DNA of 47,947 nt from JAABSX01 sp964480455 (GCA_964480455.1 CAYZQI010000019.1:1-47947); one strand, 5' to 3'; shown: positions 23,495-32,411, counted from the stretch's first letter. A program made the numbers and translations. Notes: generated from the letters alone by a model not told the origin.

Positions 23495-25000
23495 CTAAAA
23501 TAAGTCTTTAAGTTGATTTTTCAGTACCTTTCCCATACTATTTCGTGGCAAATCTTCAAGAATTAATAACTTACTAGGCACTTTGTAATGCGCCAGAAAT
23601 TGTTTTGCCCAATCTCTGAGTGTGGCAAGTGTGAGTTGGTGGGTAGGCTTCAATACAACCGCCACCGCCACAAGTTCACCCCACGCTTCATCTGCTATGC
23701 CTACCACAGCACATTCGGCAATGGCGGTATTCGTTCTCAAGACTTCTTCTATCTCAAGGGCAGATACTTTATAGCCCCCCGTTTTGATGATGTCTTGCGA
23801 GCTACGCCCCAGAATTCGGTAGTAGCCTTGTGCATCTCTTTGAGCAATATCACCAGTATAAAACCAGCCTTGGCGCAATACTGCTTCTGTGGCTTCGGGT
23901 TTTTGCCGGTACTCTTTAAATACTGCCCTTCCTCGTACCACTATCTCGCCAGCAGTGTCTGTTTCCTCTATGGTTTGACCCTCTTCGTTGCTGAGTTTTA
24001 GCTCCACACCTTTTAAAGGTAGCCCTACATGCCCTGCTTTGCGTATGCCTTGCAGCGGGTTAGAGAGTGCCATGCCTATTTCGGTCATTCCGTATCGTTC
24101 TAAGAGTGTATATCCACTTATCTCTTGCCATTTTTCTAGTACAGATATGGGCAAGGCTGCTGACCCCGATACCATCAGGCGCAAGTTTTTGAGCGATTGG
24201 CGCATGCTAGCTTGCGCTGTTGGGCTTGTTTGCTCCCAGTGCTCTATCAGCTTATGATAGACTGTGGGCACTGCCATAAATACTGAGTAGGCTCTTTCTT
24301 GCCACATTTGCCATACAAGCGCAGCATCAAACTTGGGTAGCATTACTACCTCAGCCCCACACCATAGCGGGCAAGCCAAAGCATTGATGACACCGTGCAC
24401 GTGGTGCAAGGGCAGTACATGCAGAATTACATCATCGGCTTGCCACTCCCAAGCCGAGGTGAGGACAGTAATTTGTGCCTCCAGATTAGCATGTGTACTA
24501 ACGACTCCTTTGGGGCGGCTAGTAGTGCCACTTGTGTAGATTATCAATGCACGCCGCTCAGGAGCAATACTTGGCAGCACTGCATGGGGCTCAGGTTTTA
24601 TTTGTGTCGCTAAAATTTCTTCTGTAATTATAAGTTGAACTCTCAGTTTTGTTGCCAGAGGTGCTATTTTGCTTGCCCAAAACTTGGGGCAGAGTATAGC
24701 TTTTGCATTTGTATCTGTCAATACATATTCCAGTTCGGGCAATGGGTAGGAAAGTGATAGCGGTACTGCTACTCCACCTGCTTGCCAGATGCCCCACTGC
24801 ATTTGGGTATATTGAGCATTTTGGACAGCCATAAATGCAATCCGCTCTTCTGCCAAATCATTTTGCCCATTTTGCATAAGCAAATAAGTGCTGATTTTGT
24901 TTGCGCCCTCAATGAGTGCGTGGTAAGTGTAAGTGCTTTCAGTGTCAGTAATGGCGTTGCGGTTCAAAAAAAGTGAGGCATTCTCTACATATAAACACAT
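23495..25000 (-). CDS. Acyl-CoA synthetase, ACSF3 / malonyl-CoA synthetase-like
   Basis: The protein has 501 residues of the ANL adenylating superfamily. The ATP loop is IIYTSGTTSRPKGV. VLPLHHVHGVINALACPLWCGAEVV and VFMAVPTVYHKLIEHW closely resemble mammalian ACSF3 and MatB-type malonyl-CoA/methylmalonyl-CoA synthetases. LLERYGMTEIGMALSNPL, WFYTGDIAQRD, DIIKTGGYKVSALEIEEVL and the catalytic Lys region PRNSMGKVLK complete the fold. It probably activates a short dicarboxylic or acyl substrate with CoA. The substrate is inferred from resemblance. It lies 17 bases before the histidine kinase gene. Confidence 0.88.
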   Translation of the reverse strand: MCLYVENASLFLNRNAITDTESTYTYHALIEGANKISTYLLMQNGQNDLAEERIAFMAVQNAQYTQMQWGIWQAGGVAVPLSLSYPLPELEYVLTDTNAKAILCPKFWASKIAPLATKLRVQLIITEEILATQIKPEPHAVLPSIAPERRALIIYTSGTTSRPKGVVSTHANLEAQITVLTSAWEWQADDVILHVLPLHHVHGVINALACPLWCGAEVVMLPKFDAALVWQMWQERAYSVFMAVPTVYHKLIEHWEQTSPTAQASMRQSLKNLRLMVSGSAALPISVLEKWQEISGYTLLERYGMTEIGMALSNPLQGIRKAGHVGLPLKGVELKLSNEEGQTIEETDTAGEIVVRGRAVFKEYRQKPEATEAVLRQGWFYTGDIAQRDAQGYYRILGRSSQDIIKTGGYKVSALEIEEVLRTNTAIAECAVVGIADEAWGELVAVAVVLKPTHQLTLATLRDWAKQFLAHYKVPSKLLILEDLPRNSMGKVLKNQLKDLF

Positions 25001-25041
25001 AAAAATTACGAAATAAATTTGATGATTGGTATTGATTAACG

Positions 25042-25713
25042 CTAGGGTGTTGAATGGCCTGTAATCATTGCTTTATCTATCTCCCAGCATTCACCTACTC
25101 GGCGTTTCTCGAGATGTATGCCTGCCATTCTTACACGTACAAGGCGTAAAGTAGGGAATCCGATTTTAGCAGTCATACGTCTAATTTGCCTATTTTTGCC
25201 TTCAGTAAGTGTGATTTCGAGCCAAGCAGTAGGGATATTTGCCCTGAATCTGATGGGTGGGCTTCTTTCGGGAAGGCTAGGAGCTGCGATGAGGCTTGCT
25301 TTTGCAGGCTGTGTAAGGTAATTTTTTTTCTTGATTTTTATCTCAATTCCTTTTTCAAAAGGTAGTAAATCTTCTGATTTGGGTGTGCCCTCTACTTGCA
25401 CCCAGTAAGTACGCTCATGGGCATAGTCAGGGTCAAGTAACTGTGTTTTGAGTGCATTGTCATTAGTCAGAAGAAGCAAACCCTCACTGTCCGCATCGAG
25501 TCTTCCAATAGGATAGACATCTTTAGAAAACTCAAAAAAGTATGATAGCCCCTTATACCTTCCCTCATCTGTAAACTGTGATAGTATGCCATAAGGTTTA
25601 TAGATGGCATAATACTGATATTCCTTAGCCATGGCTGCCTTACTATACTTATTCTTTCCCTTTTTTAGTCTTTTAGGTACTTTACTTGTACCTTCAGTAT
25701 CTTCTCTGCGCAT
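25042..25713 (-). CDS. rluE: rRNA pseudouridine synthase, RluE/RsuA type
   Basis: The protein has 223 residues. The RsuA-family active site is GRLDADSEGLLLLTND, with catalytic Asp in RLDA. YAIYKPYGILSQFTDE matches the N-terminal strand of the S4-less RluE type, and GKNRQIRRM and FPTLRLVRVRMAGI complete the family pattern. RluE modifies U2457 of 23S rRNA in E. coli; the exact target here is inferred. The 25713 start adds a Lys-rich leader and overlaps the upstream gene's stop by 20 bases. MAKEYQ at 25632 is a good alternative start. Confidence 0.9.
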   Translation of the reverse strand: MRREDTEGTSKVPKRLKKGKNKYSKAAMAKEYQYYAIYKPYGILSQFTDEGRYKGLSYFFEFSKDVYPIGRLDADSEGLLLLTNDNALKTQLLDPDYAHERTYWVQVEGTPKSEDLLPFEKGIEIKIKKKNYLTQPAKASLIAAPSLPERSPPIRFRANIPTAWLEITLTEGKNRQIRRMTAKIGFPTLRLVRVRMAGIHLEKRRVGECWEIDKAMITGHSTP

Positions 25714-27217
25714 TATATGGAGAATTATATCCTCCCTGCATTGGATTTGTTCCCATACCTTGGTTCATTCCCATGCCTTGGTTGGTACCATACCCCCTGT
25801 TCATTCCCATGCCTTGGTTGGTATCATACCCCCTGTTCATTCCCATGCCTTGGTTTGTGCTTGCACCGTTTTGGTGTATGATGCCTTGGTGCGTAATCTG
25901 ATTACTTGTTTCATCATTTTTGGCACGTATCAAGAGTTCGTAGTCGTGTGTGCTCTCGATGATGCGGAAGTATTCTACATTAATAGCATCTACATCATCT
26001 AAGCTAAGGTACTCCTTGCTGAGTTCTATGTATTCTATAATAGAGAGCAGTTGCTGGAGTTTGTTGGCGGTATCGGTATATTTGACCCAGAGTTTGTCGG
26101 AGTCAAAAAACTGTTGAAACACACCAATCAGTGAGATAAAAGCAGAAATCAGTAGTGCAAAGAAATTAATCCACCAATCAAGCGACCAAGAGCGCAGGGT
26201 ATCTGTAATATTGATGCCTAGCAACACCGTAACCACGGCTGCTAAGGCAGAAGACAAGAACTTAAAGATGAAAGCCCAGCGTTTCGATACTAATTCCCAT
26301 CTTCGATAGTTTTTGTTGTCAGTTTTTATTTTATCTTTTAGCTTTTCAAGTTTTTTAACGACTTCTTTGAGTTCTTCTTCATTGGCTTTTTTCCTATCTT
26401 TTTTGAAGAATAATTTTTTACTCAGGGCTTCCATGTATGAAATATCGCCCACAAGCATATTGATAGGTAAATCCCAGCCACCGTTCCCTCCATTGTTGCC
26501 TTGGAGCGTATTCACGTTTTGCTGAAACTGCCCCATAAATCCTTGGCTGTTGGCCAGGTTTTGCTGATGGCTCAAGTAGCGGTTGGCAGTATATTGGCGT
26601 GCATCTTGCCCGAGTGGGTTACCAAGATTGCTACTTGGGTATCCCATTCCTGTTTGGTTTCCGAATCCTGTACCTGTTTGGTTTCCGAGTCCTGTACCTG
26701 TTTGGTTTCCGAATCCTGTACCTGTTTGGTTTCCGAGTCCTGTATTGGCCGAAGGATTAGTTGAGCTTGTAGAAGTAGTTTGAGCAGTAGTATTAGTGGT
26801 AGGTGTAAAATTTAGGAAGCTACTTTTTGAGCTATCGCCTCCTGTAGCACCTCCTGCGCTTTGAAGTTTAGAGAGTGGGTCATCTTCTATATTTTTGGCG
26901 TGTTCGTTTTGTGTCTCGGTGATAAGGTCATCATGCTCGTGTTCGTCTTCGTGTAGCCCCCCTTTGTCTGCTGGTGCTGAAGAGGCAGAGGCAAAAAAGT
27001 TTAGACTATCCTCATCAATTGGGTGATTTTGAGTTTGTGTATGATGATCTGTGGTTTGTTTTTGTGTTTCAAAAGGGTTGGCATTGTGTGATGTAGCAGA
27101 GGCATCTTCATTTTCACCATTTGCTATACTGCCTTCTGTTGGGTTTTCGGCGTTGCCTGTTTGTTCAGGATTTTTTCTTGCATTTGCAAGTTGGAAAAAA
27201 GGGTCGTCTGTTGCCAT
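25694..27217 (-). CDS. Two-TM SLATT/DUF4231-like protein with repetitive low-complexity tails
   Basis: The protein has about 507 residues. I start at 27217 (MATDDPFFQ) because the promoter at 27259-27289 would start transcription downstream of the longer frame's ATG. The first 260 residues are hydrophilic (Asn, Thr, Asp, Gln, Ser) and include four 8-residue GNQTGTGx repeats. A Lys-rich helical stretch leads to two transmembrane helices (AFIFKFLSSALAAVVTVLLGI and WINFFALLISAFISLIGVF). WVKYTDTANKLQQLLSIIEYIEL follows, as in SLATT domains. The tail repeats a 12-residue NRGYxTNQGMGM unit. SLATT proteins are predicted pore-forming effectors of nucleotide-signalling conflict systems, but no synthase or sensor gene is adjacent. 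The effector role is inference. Confidence 0.7.
   Translation of the reverse strand: MATDDPFFQLANARKNPEQTGNAENPTEGSIANGENEDASATSHNANPFETQKQTTDHHTQTQNHPIDEDSLNFFASASSAPADKGGLHEDEHEHDDLITETQNEHAKNIEDDPLSKLQSAGGATGGDSSKSSFLNFTPTTNTTAQTTSTSSTNPSANTGLGNQTGTGFGNQTGTGLGNQTGTGFGNQTGMGYPSSNLGNPLGQDARQYTANRYLSHQQNLANSQGFMGQFQQNVNTLQGNNGGNGGWDLPINMLVGDISYMEALSKKLFFKKDRKKANEEELKEVVKKLEKLKDKIKTDNKNYRRWELVSKRWAFIFKFLSSALAAVVTVLLGINITDTLRSWSLDWWINFFALLISAFISLIGVFQQFFDSDKLWVKYTDTANKLQQLLSIIEYIELSKEYLSLDDVDAINVEYFRIIESTHDYELLIRAKNDETSNQITHQGIIHQNGASTNQGMGMNRGYDTNQGMGMNRGYGTNQGMGMNQGMGTNPMQGGYNSPYNAQRRY
25766..25859. repeat. 36-bp coding tandem repeat (C-terminal tail)
   Basis: Two full 36-bp units (25766-25801 and 25802-25837, one difference) and a partial third encode the Gly/Met/Asn-rich C-terminal repeats of the SLATT-like protein. 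Confidence 0.9.
26650..26745. repeat. 24-bp coding tandem repeat, four units
   Basis: Four 24-bp units differ only at one alternating A/G position. The array is therefore an exact duplication of a 48-bp block (26650-26697 and 26698-26745). It encodes GNQTGTGF/GNQTGTGL repeats. The near-identity points to recent expansion. Confidence 0.92.
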
Positions 27218-27258
27218 ATTGATTAAGTACTTGGTTATGAGCAATCTACTAAACTCCA

Positions 27259-27289
27259 CAAAGATAATTGATTTATTTACATATCCAAA
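27259..27289 (-). promoter_or_regulatory. Promoter of the SLATT-like gene; decides the start codon
   Basis: On the minus strand, TTTG (27289-27286), 19 bases, TATCTTTG (27266-27259). The predicted start of transcription (about 27254) lies downstream of the ATG at 27259, so translation must use 27217. Confidence 0.65.
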
Positions 27290-27402
27290 TAGTTTTGGTA
27301 CAGACTGTAAATATTCTTATTTTTTGCTTGTTGAATCTAAGTTGATATTAACCTCTGCTGCCTGAAAAAAACTAGGTCATCTTGCTGGTGAAAAATAATA
27401 CT

Positions 27403-27520
27403 GATTTTTTGACAATTTCCGTAAAAATTTGCAACAGCGGACTTTCAGTCTGTGTGTTTATGCTCTGGACAGTACTCAGCATATCTTATGAAACACCATC
27501 ACAAAAATTTTCAGAGAACC
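27403..27520 (+). repeat. MITE-like repeat, copy C (degenerate)
   Basis: A diverged 118-bp copy. The left arm is GATTTTTTGACAA, the inner stem is decayed (GCGGACT / AGTCTGT) and the right arm ends TCAGAGAACC. It has more mismatches to copies B and D than they have to each other. No flanking duplication remains. It abuts the Rpn fragment that begins at 27525. Confidence 0.85.
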
Positions 27521-27524
27521 GAAA

Positions 27525-27719
27525 ATGCACAATCGCTTTCAAGAAAATAGGCGAACTGAAACGAGTGTAAAACACACAGCTAAGTTGGAAGCCAAACAAG
27601 AAAAGGCAGTTGAAATAGTTAAAACTATGTTAGAAAATAATGAAACCAACGAAAGAATTGCTAAGTACACGGGCTTAGCCATTGAATAAATAGCACAACT
27701 GCGTAGCGAAAAACAATGA
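27525..27719 (+). pseudogene. Rpn-family C-terminal fragment with in-frame stop
   Basis: The readable frame ends NETNERIAKYTGLAIE, then TAA (27687-27689), then IAQLRSEKQ and TGA. The last part is the typical C-terminal tail of Rpn/PDDEXK transposase-like proteins (KYTGLSIEEIAQLR), so one codon, probably GAA, has become a stop. The nuclease domain is absent. The segment before it (QEKAVEIVKTMLEN) also fits the tail. It is a decayed relic directly beside repeat copy C. The remaining gap (27720-27844) shows nothing. Confidence 0.75.
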
Positions 27720-27844
27720 AAACTGTGCCTAATATGGCACTCATAATAAAGTTAGGATAAGGAAAGTACAAAAAATTAATCTCGTATTTTGACTTATAAA
27801 ATATTGATAGTCAGTCAGTTTAATTAATAATTGCTAATTGCAGA

Positions 27845-28717
27845 TTAATATTGATTAGGCTCTACATGAATAAGCACATGCCCTATTTGGGGGAGTTGAT
27901 TTTTGAGTGTATCTTGAAGATGATGCGCTATCTCGTGTCCTTTTCTTACTGTGATGTCGTGCTGTACGATGGCGTGTAAATCCACGTGGTATTTTAGTCC
28001 TATTTTTCGTATGAGGCATTTTTCTGTATCCATTACCCCTTCAACCGTAGCAGCTATTTGTCTGATTTCTACCACGAGGTCATCATACAAGTGTTCGTCT
28101 AGCAGCTCGCCTAGTGCAGGTCTGAAAATGTGGTAGCTATTATAAACAATAAACCCAGCAGCCAATAGGGCGGACCAGTCGTCTGCCGTTTCGTAGCCTT
28201 TGCCTAGCAAGAGGGCGATGCCTATGCCTACAAATGCCGCTACTGAGGTGATGGCATCGCTTCGGTGATGCCAAGCCTCTGCTTTGAGGGCAGAGCTTTG
28301 GGTTTGTTTACTTTTTTTGATGACAATTTGATAGGAGGTTTCTTTCCAGACAATGATTGCCCCAAGGACGTAGAGTGTCCATACTTTAGGGAGTGCGTGC
28401 GGAGTATTAATATTTTGAATGCTTTGGTAAGCAATCACGGTGGCAGAGATAATCAAAAAACCTACTACCATAAAAGTTACTAAAGGCTCAATGCGCCCAT
28501 GTCCGTAGGGGTGGTTTTTGTCGGCAGGAAGGGTAGCATATTTCAGTCCAATCAGTACCAAGATAGAGGAAAAAATATCAGTAGCTGATTCAATAGCATC
28601 TGCAATGAGTGCATAAGAGTTACCAAAAAAACCAGCAAAACCCTTGACAGTAGCCAATATTATATTACCCGCAATGCTAAAATAAGTTGTATTGATGGCT
28701 GTCTGTTCGTTTTGCAT
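27845..28717 (-). CDS. Cation diffusion facilitator (CDF) transporter
   Basis: The protein has 290 residues with about five to six transmembrane segments. The TM2 metal motif is ALIADAIESATD (D and D retained, with Glu at the usual His position). HPYGHGRIEP follows, and TM5 contains AWHHRSDAITS with the HxxxD site. The C-terminal cytoplasmic domain (RQIAATVEGV, HVDLHAIVQHDITVRKGHEIAH, HVLIHVEP) is complete. It exports a divalent metal in exchange for protons. The metal (Zn, Fe, Mn or Co) cannot be fixed from the sequence. Confidence 0.93.
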   Translation of the reverse strand: MQNEQTAINTTYFSIAGNIILATVKGFAGFFGNSYALIADAIESATDIFSSILVLIGLKYATLPADKNHPYGHGRIEPLVTFMVVGFLIISATVIAYQSIQNINTPHALPKVWTLYVLGAIIVWKETSYQIVIKKSKQTQSSALKAEAWHHRSDAITSVAAFVGIGIALLLGKGYETADDWSALLAAGFIVYNSYHIFRPALGELLDEHLYDDLVVEIRQIAATVEGVMDTEKCLIRKIGLKYHVDLHAIVQHDITVRKGHEIAHHLQDTLKNQLPQIGHVLIHVEPNQY

Positions 28718-28857
28718 AAAAAGAGATGCTCAAGATGTAAAGTACTGATGATTTTCATCTAATCCTAGCTAAGTAGTCCCCGATGAAAATGTGTATGCCT
28801 AAAAAATGTTTCTGTATCTCACCCCTAAGTCGCTCAAAGGCGAACTTACTAAAAAAC

Positions 28858-28925
28858 ATCCCCTTTGGACAGAGGTAACTGGTTCTATTTTTGAACCTCA
28901 AAAAAGGGGTACGCCCCGCTGGGGC
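28858..28925. repeat. Intergenic imperfect palindromes
   Basis: CCCCTTT near 28859 faces AAAAAGGGG near 28903-28909, and GCCCC/GGGGC (28913-28925) forms a tight hairpin with a 3-base loop. The preceding ACCCCTAAGTCGCTC AAAGGCGAACTT text resembles decayed REP-type repeats common between Bacteroidota genes. Nothing else is seen in 28718-28980. Confidence 0.45.
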
Positions 28926-28980
28926 TAATGACCCTAGCGTTTTGTGATACTACCAACAATTGACAATCAATCATTTACAA

Positions 28981-29775
28981 TTACTTACCCTGATAATTAG
29001 GCTTTCTTTTTTGTAAAAAAGCCATTACCCCTTCTACAAAATCTTGTGTTTGGAAGTTCTTGGCTTGGTTTTCGGCTTCCATCTCTAGGGTAGATTCTAG
29101 TGTGCCTCTCACGCCTTCGCGTAGGTTTGCTTTGGTCTGCTGGATGGCGACAAAAGGACCATTGGCAAGTTTTTCGGCCATTTCTTGCACAAAAGCATCT
29201 ATCTTCTCTTCCGCTATGATTTGATTGATAAGGCGATACTGCAAGGCTTCTTCGGCAGAAACCTTGGCAGCAGTTGTCATTAGCTCAAAGGCTTTTTTAT
29301 AACCCAATGCCTGAGGCATAAAATATGCCCCACCACCATCACTAGAGAGCGCAATGTTGGTAAAAATCTGACTAAACTTAGCCTCAGGAGTGGCAAATAC
29401 CATATCGCAGGCAAGCGCAAAATTAGCTCCTAAACCCACCGCCACCCCACGTACTTTAGCAATGACAGGTATGTTGATATTGTGTATGCCTGAGATAATT
29501 GGATTGACCGAATCTTTAAGGTAGCTAGTTACATCATACTCTTTCGGGTTGGTCATTCCACCTGCTGCTAGTTCTGCACCACTACAAAAATCTCCTCCCT
29601 CTCCAGTGAGAATAATCACACGGGTATCATCAGTGTAAGACTCTGCAATGGCGTGGCGTATGCCTATCGAGGTAGCCTCACTGACTGCATTCTTGGCTCT
29701 AGGATTATTGATAGTGATGGTTTTAATGCGGTTTTGTACCTCTACTTTGAGTTTTGCCTGTGAATTTACTTGCAT
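28981..29775 (-). CDS. Enoyl-CoA hydratase/isomerase family protein
   Basis: The protein has 264 residues with a crotonase fold. VIILTGEGGDFCSGAELAAGG supplies one oxyanion-hole NH, and VIAKVRGVAVGLGANFALACDMVFAT the other. ALSSDGGGAYFMPQALGYKKAFEL carries an Asp in the position used by PaaG-type isomerases instead of the hydratase Glu pair. A 1,2-epoxyphenylacetyl-CoA isomerase or delta-3,2-enoyl-CoA isomerase role is possible, but context gives no pathway. It is a lone gene, divergent from the TonB receptor. Confidence 0.88.
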   Translation of the reverse strand: MQVNSQAKLKVEVQNRIKTITINNPRAKNAVSEATSIGIRHAIAESYTDDTRVIILTGEGGDFCSGAELAAGGMTNPKEYDVTSYLKDSVNPIISGIHNINIPVIAKVRGVAVGLGANFALACDMVFATPEAKFSQIFTNIALSSDGGGAYFMPQALGYKKAFELMTTAAKVSAEEALQYRLINQIIAEEKIDAFVQEMAEKLANGPFVAIQQTKANLREGVRGTLESTLEMEAENQAKNFQTQDFVEGVMAFLQKRKPNYQGK

Positions 29776-29907
29776 TTTTTTTATGGTTATTCGATTGGGT
29801 ATTTTATTTAGATGCCTAAAACTAACAACTAAATAGTACTTTACAAAGCAAAAGTAGTAGGAAAGCCGAGCATTTTTAAAAAAATTTCAAAAAATCGGAA
29901 AATTAAT

Positions 29908-29938
29908 TTTGCAATATTGTTGCAATCAGCTAGTTTTG
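29908..29938 (+). promoter_or_regulatory. Promoter of the TonB receptor; decides the start codon
   Basis: TTTG (29908-29911), 19 bases, TAGTTTTG (29931-29938). Transcription would begin near 29945, leaving no leader for the ATG at 29946. The ATG at 30000 is favoured. Confidence 0.65.
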
Positions 29939-29999
29939 TGAAACAATGTTGCAAAAAAGAACTACATATCACCCTCATTACAACAAGGCAATTGTTTCT

Positions 30000-32381
30000 A
30001 TGGCAATCAAAGATTATCTTTTTGTATTGCTGTTAATTAGTTTCTGTAATGTGCACTCTGGCTTTGCCCAGTATGCAGCCACAGATTGCGACAGCAAAAT
30101 AGAGGGAACAGTACACGACACACAGCATGAAGCCTTGGTAGGTGTATCTGTATGGATAAAAGAACTCAAAAGAGGAACAGTTACTGACGAAAGAGGTGTT
30201 TACACAATGGGAAACCTTTGTGCAGGCAAATATACATTGGTATTTAGTTTTATCGGTTTCAAAACCAAAAGTCAAGAAATTGAAGTCAAAATTCATCAAG
30301 CATTTGATTATAGCTTAGAACTTACTGATGATGCCATACATCTTGAAGAAGTAGCCATTATAGAGGAACGCCTAAGACTTGAAGACAAACTTACCCAAAA
30401 CACCAAAACACTCTCTAAAACCGAACTCAACCGACTCCAAGGCAATAATCTGGGTAACATTCTCAAAAATATTACAGGCGTAACAGTCTTCCAAACAGGC
30501 AGCCGCATCACCAAGCCCGTCATACAAGGTATGCACAGCAACCGCATTCAGGTAATCAATAATGGCATCAGACAAGAAGGACAGCAGTGGGGTGCAGAGC
30601 ATGCCCCCGAAATAGACCCTTTTTTGGCAAAAAATATTTCAGTCATCAAAGGAGCAGCTGCTCTAGAGTACGGCGTAGAAGCCATAGGAGGAGCAATTAT
30701 TGTAAGCCCACCCGACTTGCCCACAAGCAAGGGCATAGCAGGAGAATTTCATACTGTCGGCATGAGCAATGGCTGGGGAGGTGCTGTTTCAGGAACATTA
30801 GAGGGCAGTATAGGCAATATAAAAGGCTTGGGTGCACGCATACAAGGCACATTTAGACAATTGGGCGACAGTGAAGCCGCTAATTATGTACTTTCTAATA
30901 CAGGAGTGAAGGAAATCAATTTTTCGGCAGCACTGGGGCTGAAAAGAGAAAAATATGGTATTGAGGTTTTTTACAGCCGTTTTGATACTGATTTGGGCAT
31001 TTTATCGTCTGCTCACATTGGCAACACTACTGACCTTTACCGTGCCATCAGCACTGGCGAACCTGCCATTGTGAGAGACTTTACACACGAAATTATCAAT
31101 CCTCGCCAAAAAGTAGTGCATCAACTCTTTAAAACAGAAGGATTTTTACAACTCTCTCAGGCAGTTAAATTGAGTGTTTTGTATGGCTTGCAGTTCAATC
31201 AAAGAGATGAGTTTGACATTAGACGAGGTGGTCGCTCTGAAAGACCTGCCTTGTCTATGCAGTTGCTTACCCAAACTTTTGATGCTTCGCTAGAGTACAG
31301 GCATCATCAGCATTGGCAAGGTAAAATAGGCACACAAAGTATTTATCAAGATAATTTTAATGATGTAGCACGCACAGGTTCACGCCGTTTGATTCCAGAT
31401 TATGAGAAATTTGCCACAGGTCTTTTTTGGGTTGAACGCCTTGTGAAAGATAAGTGGGAAGCAGAACTAGGGCTACGCTATGATTACATCTACTTGAAAA
31501 GCTATGTGTTTGATAGAAGTGACAATCTAAGTATTCCAGAGCGAAATTTTCATAATATTTCAGCCAATGCGGGATTTATTTATTACCTCAGCCAAAATAC
31601 ACAATGGCGCACCAACCTAGGCATAAGCCAACGAAACCCCCACGTAAACGAACTTTACAGCAACGGGCTGCACCATGCTGCTGCTGCCATAGAAGAGGGT
31701 GATGCCAATCTCCAAGCCGAGCAGTCGTTCAAAATAGTGAGTACGCTTACTTGGCAAAAAGAACGTTGGCAGATTGAATTAAGTCCTTACTATCATCATT
31801 TTGAGAATTATATCTTTCTGAATCCAAGAGAAATTGCACTGACCATCAGAGGGGCATTTCCTGTATTTAACTATACGCAGCAACAAGCCGACTTCTTTGG
31901 CTTAGATGCCTCTTTGCAGTATGAGTTATTGCCACATCTTTTTGTGAGAACTGACATGGCTTATATGCGGGCTACCGGCCAATTGATATGGATGAACCCC
32001 AATCGTTTTAAACATACATTATACTATGAAAAGCCCAACTGGGGAAAATTAGCAAATGTATTTGCCAAAATAGAAGTTATACAAGTAAGTCGACAGCACC
32101 GCGCGCCAGAAGTAATTGAAGACATAGAAAATATCCCAAGTGAGCAAATTGAGCCTTTTGATTTTGCGGCTGCTCCAGCGGGTTATGCCCTGCTTAATTT
32201 GTCTTTTGGAAGTACAGTACCTTTCAAAAAAAGTGCTTTTACTTGGAGTTTTGAAGTAGAAAATATTTTCAATACTGCTTACAGAGATTATATGAACCGA
32301 TACAGATATTTTGCTGATGATATGGGTAGAAATTTTACACTTCGCCTCAGCTACAGCTTTGGTACAAAATCTTTTTTTTAA
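30000..32381 (+). CDS. TonB-dependent outer-membrane receptor
   Basis: The protein has about 793 residues. From the ATG at 30000 it starts MAIKDYLFVLLLISFCNVHS with a normal signal peptide; the open frame extends back to 29946. A CarboxypepD_reg-like domain (IEGTVHDTQHEALVGVSVWI to FIGFKTKSQEIEV) precedes the plug (LQGNNLGNILKNITGVTVFQTG, IQVINNGIRQEGQQWGAEHAPEIDP, GAAALEYGVEAIGGAIIV). The rest is a 22-strand barrel ending in LRLSYSFG. QWGxEHAPEIDP is shared with a Bacteroidota group often tied to metal uptake. The substrate is not determined. The acidic lipoprotein 30 bases downstream is probably its partner. Confidence 0.92.
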   Translation: MAIKDYLFVLLLISFCNVHSGFAQYAATDCDSKIEGTVHDTQHEALVGVSVWIKELKRGTVTDERGVYTMGNLCAGKYTLVFSFIGFKTKSQEIEVKIHQAFDYSLELTDDAIHLEEVAIIEERLRLEDKLTQNTKTLSKTELNRLQGNNLGNILKNITGVTVFQTGSRITKPVIQGMHSNRIQVINNGIRQEGQQWGAEHAPEIDPFLAKNISVIKGAAALEYGVEAIGGAIIVSPPDLPTSKGIAGEFHTVGMSNGWGGAVSGTLEGSIGNIKGLGARIQGTFRQLGDSEAANYVLSNTGVKEINFSAALGLKREKYGIEVFYSRFDTDLGILSSAHIGNTTDLYRAISTGEPAIVRDFTHEIINPRQKVVHQLFKTEGFLQLSQAVKLSVLYGLQFNQRDEFDIRRGGRSERPALSMQLLTQTFDASLEYRHHQHWQGKIGTQSIYQDNFNDVARTGSRRLIPDYEKFATGLFWVERLVKDKWEAELGLRYDYIYLKSYVFDRSDNLSIPERNFHNISANAGFIYYLSQNTQWRTNLGISQRNPHVNELYSNGLHHAAAAIEEGDANLQAEQSFKIVSTLTWQKERWQIELSPYYHHFENYIFLNPREIALTIRGAFPVFNYTQQQADFFGLDASLQYELLPHLFVRTDMAYMRATGQLIWMNPNRFKHTLYYEKPNWGKLANVFAKIEVIQVSRQHRAPEVIEDIENIPSEQIEPFDFAAAPAGYALLNLSFGSTVPFKKSAFTWSFEVENIFNTAYRDYMNRYRYFADDMGRNFTLRLSYSFGTKSFF

Positions 32382-32411
32382 TTTTAATTTTATACTTTAA
32401 TTTATTTAACA

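Noticed and set aside
25766..26745. Short regularly repeated units resembling a CRISPR array
   Set aside because: The units are contiguous 24-bp and 36-bp tandem repeats without spacers, in frame inside one protein-coding gene.
27382..27570. Open frame of 62 codons over repeat copy C
   Set aside because: It is made of the repeat sequence plus the wrong frame of the Rpn relic. The relic's true frame starts at 27525.
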